Assembly: GCA_022736495.1 (NCBI GenBank)
Contig: DZCR01000175.1
Location: 1-6,346 of the forward strand
Direction of reading: 5' to 3'
Origin: Desulfobacca acetoxidans
GTDB lineage: Bacteria > Desulfobacterota > Desulfobaccia > Desulfobaccales > 0-14-0-80-60-11
Length of the DNA: 6,346 nt
Shown: in pieces, positions 6,130-6,346 of the stretch
Position numbering within the stretch: position 1 is the first letter of the stretch
Layout: each line of letters opens with the position of its first letter
The notes under the pieces: model-generated
Database searches by the model: none
Told to the model about the DNA's origin: nothing
Seen by the model: only the letters and a program-made list of their open reading frames with translations
Position numbers and translations under genes: made by a program

Positions 6130-6156
6130 GCACAGGTTTTCCACCTGTGTCTGTGC
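6130..6156 (+). repeat. Hairpin with two competing pairings, 34 bases after the last stop codon
   Basis: CACAGGT (6131-6137) pairs with ACCTGTG (6143-6149) around a TTTCC loop. Alternatively GCACAG (6130-6135) pairs with CTGTGC (6151-6156). The nearest T-run (6178-6182) is about 30 bases on, so it is not a standard intrinsic terminator. It may act as a 3' end stabiliser or be a copy of a dispersed palindromic repeat. Confidence 0.45.
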
Positions 6157-6252
6157 AGTCGGATTCCTGCGGCTACCCTTTTTCAGGCATCTGGCAAGAA
6201 ATTCTTATATCAGGTTACAGCAAACCGGCAAATATATAGGTAAGCTCATCCA

Positions 6253-6282
6253 ACGACTCTCCCCCGGGTTTCGGAATATGAT
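6253..6282 (+). promoter_or_regulatory. Possible promoter for a gene beyond the window
   Basis: TATGAT (6277-6282, five of six matches to TATAAT) has ACGACT (6253-6258, three of six matches to TTGACA) 18 bp upstream, in an AT-rich region. The gene it would serve is not present in the window, so this is weak. Confidence 0.22.
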
Positions 6283-6346
6283 ATAAATATTTTGGCCTAT
6301 TGACTCTGCTCAGCAATTTATGGTAACTATTTTGAATGCCAAAGCT

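Larger units (their letters stand above)
6097..6346. other. Non-coding AT-rich region after the glycosyltransferase
   Basis: No believable gene is visible on either strand. The first ~90 bases are mixed in composition and hold the hairpin at 6130-6156. From about 6190 the DNA becomes clearly AT-rich, like the upstream flank of shc, and contains a possible promoter near 6253-6282 pointing out of the window. This marks the likely right boundary of the hopanoid run. Confidence 0.6.

Noticed and set aside
6300..6330. TTGACT as a -35 box near the right edge
   Set aside because: No acceptable -10 hexamer lies 16-18 bp downstream. The candidates at 6319-6330 match poorly or are at the wrong distance.

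Overview
This window is a hopanoid (bacterial sterol-like lipid) biosynthesis locus. It holds four complete genes, all on the + strand, which fill most of the 6.3 kb. In order they are squalene-hopene cyclase (shc, 148-2118), the hopanoid-associated SDR-type sugar epimerase HpnA (2245-3282), the radical SAM enzyme HpnH that adds adenosine to the hopane skeleton (3327-4322), and an integral-membrane ArnT/PMT-type glycosyltransferase (4405-6096). I see no frameshift, mobile element, tRNA, rRNA or CRISPR array.

Organism: the coding DNA is GC-rich and the flanks are clearly more AT-rich. The HpnH sequence (start LRFPLSLSFDLTRY, end MLRWNLS, CMMHSGFEP motif) looks, from memory, most like HpnH of deltaproteobacteria (Desulfobacterota, e.g. 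Geobacter- or Desulfobacca-like). That is an impression from family knowledge and was not searched. Hopanoids plus a polyprenyl-phosphate-sugar-dependent transferase fit a Gram-negative cell.

Layout: 1-147 is an AT-rich upstream region with a small inverted repeat, a weak sigma70-like promoter candidate and a G-rich ribosome binding site. The shc-hpnA gap (2119-2244) is the most structured non-coding part. It carries a perfect TATAAT hexamer, a perfect 22-bp GC-rich palindrome and then, inside the start of hpnA, a two-copy A-rich 14-bp repeat. The hpnA-hpnH junction is tight: a possible GTGA overlap, but the better-supported hpnH start is a TTG 45 bases downstream with a strong Shine-Dalgarno. 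The hpnH-glycosyltransferase gap (82 bases) contains a 7-bp-stem hairpin. After the last gene, 6097-6346 is an AT-rich non-coding tail with a hairpin that has two competing pairings, and a possible promoter for a gene beyond the window.

How the genes work together: Shc cyclises squalene to hopene/diploptene at the membrane. HpnH attaches a 5'-deoxyadenosyl group to make adenosylhopane, the entry to extended C35 hopanoids. HpnA is a conserved cluster member thought to act on a sugar, but its reaction is not settled. The fourth gene is not a standard member of described hopanoid clusters. Its place in the run suggests, without proving, that a sugar is moved from a polyprenyl-phosphate carrier to a hopanoid or to lipid A on the outer face of the inner membrane. 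The squalene-making genes (hpnCDE or sqs), hpnG and the later side-chain genes are not in this window.
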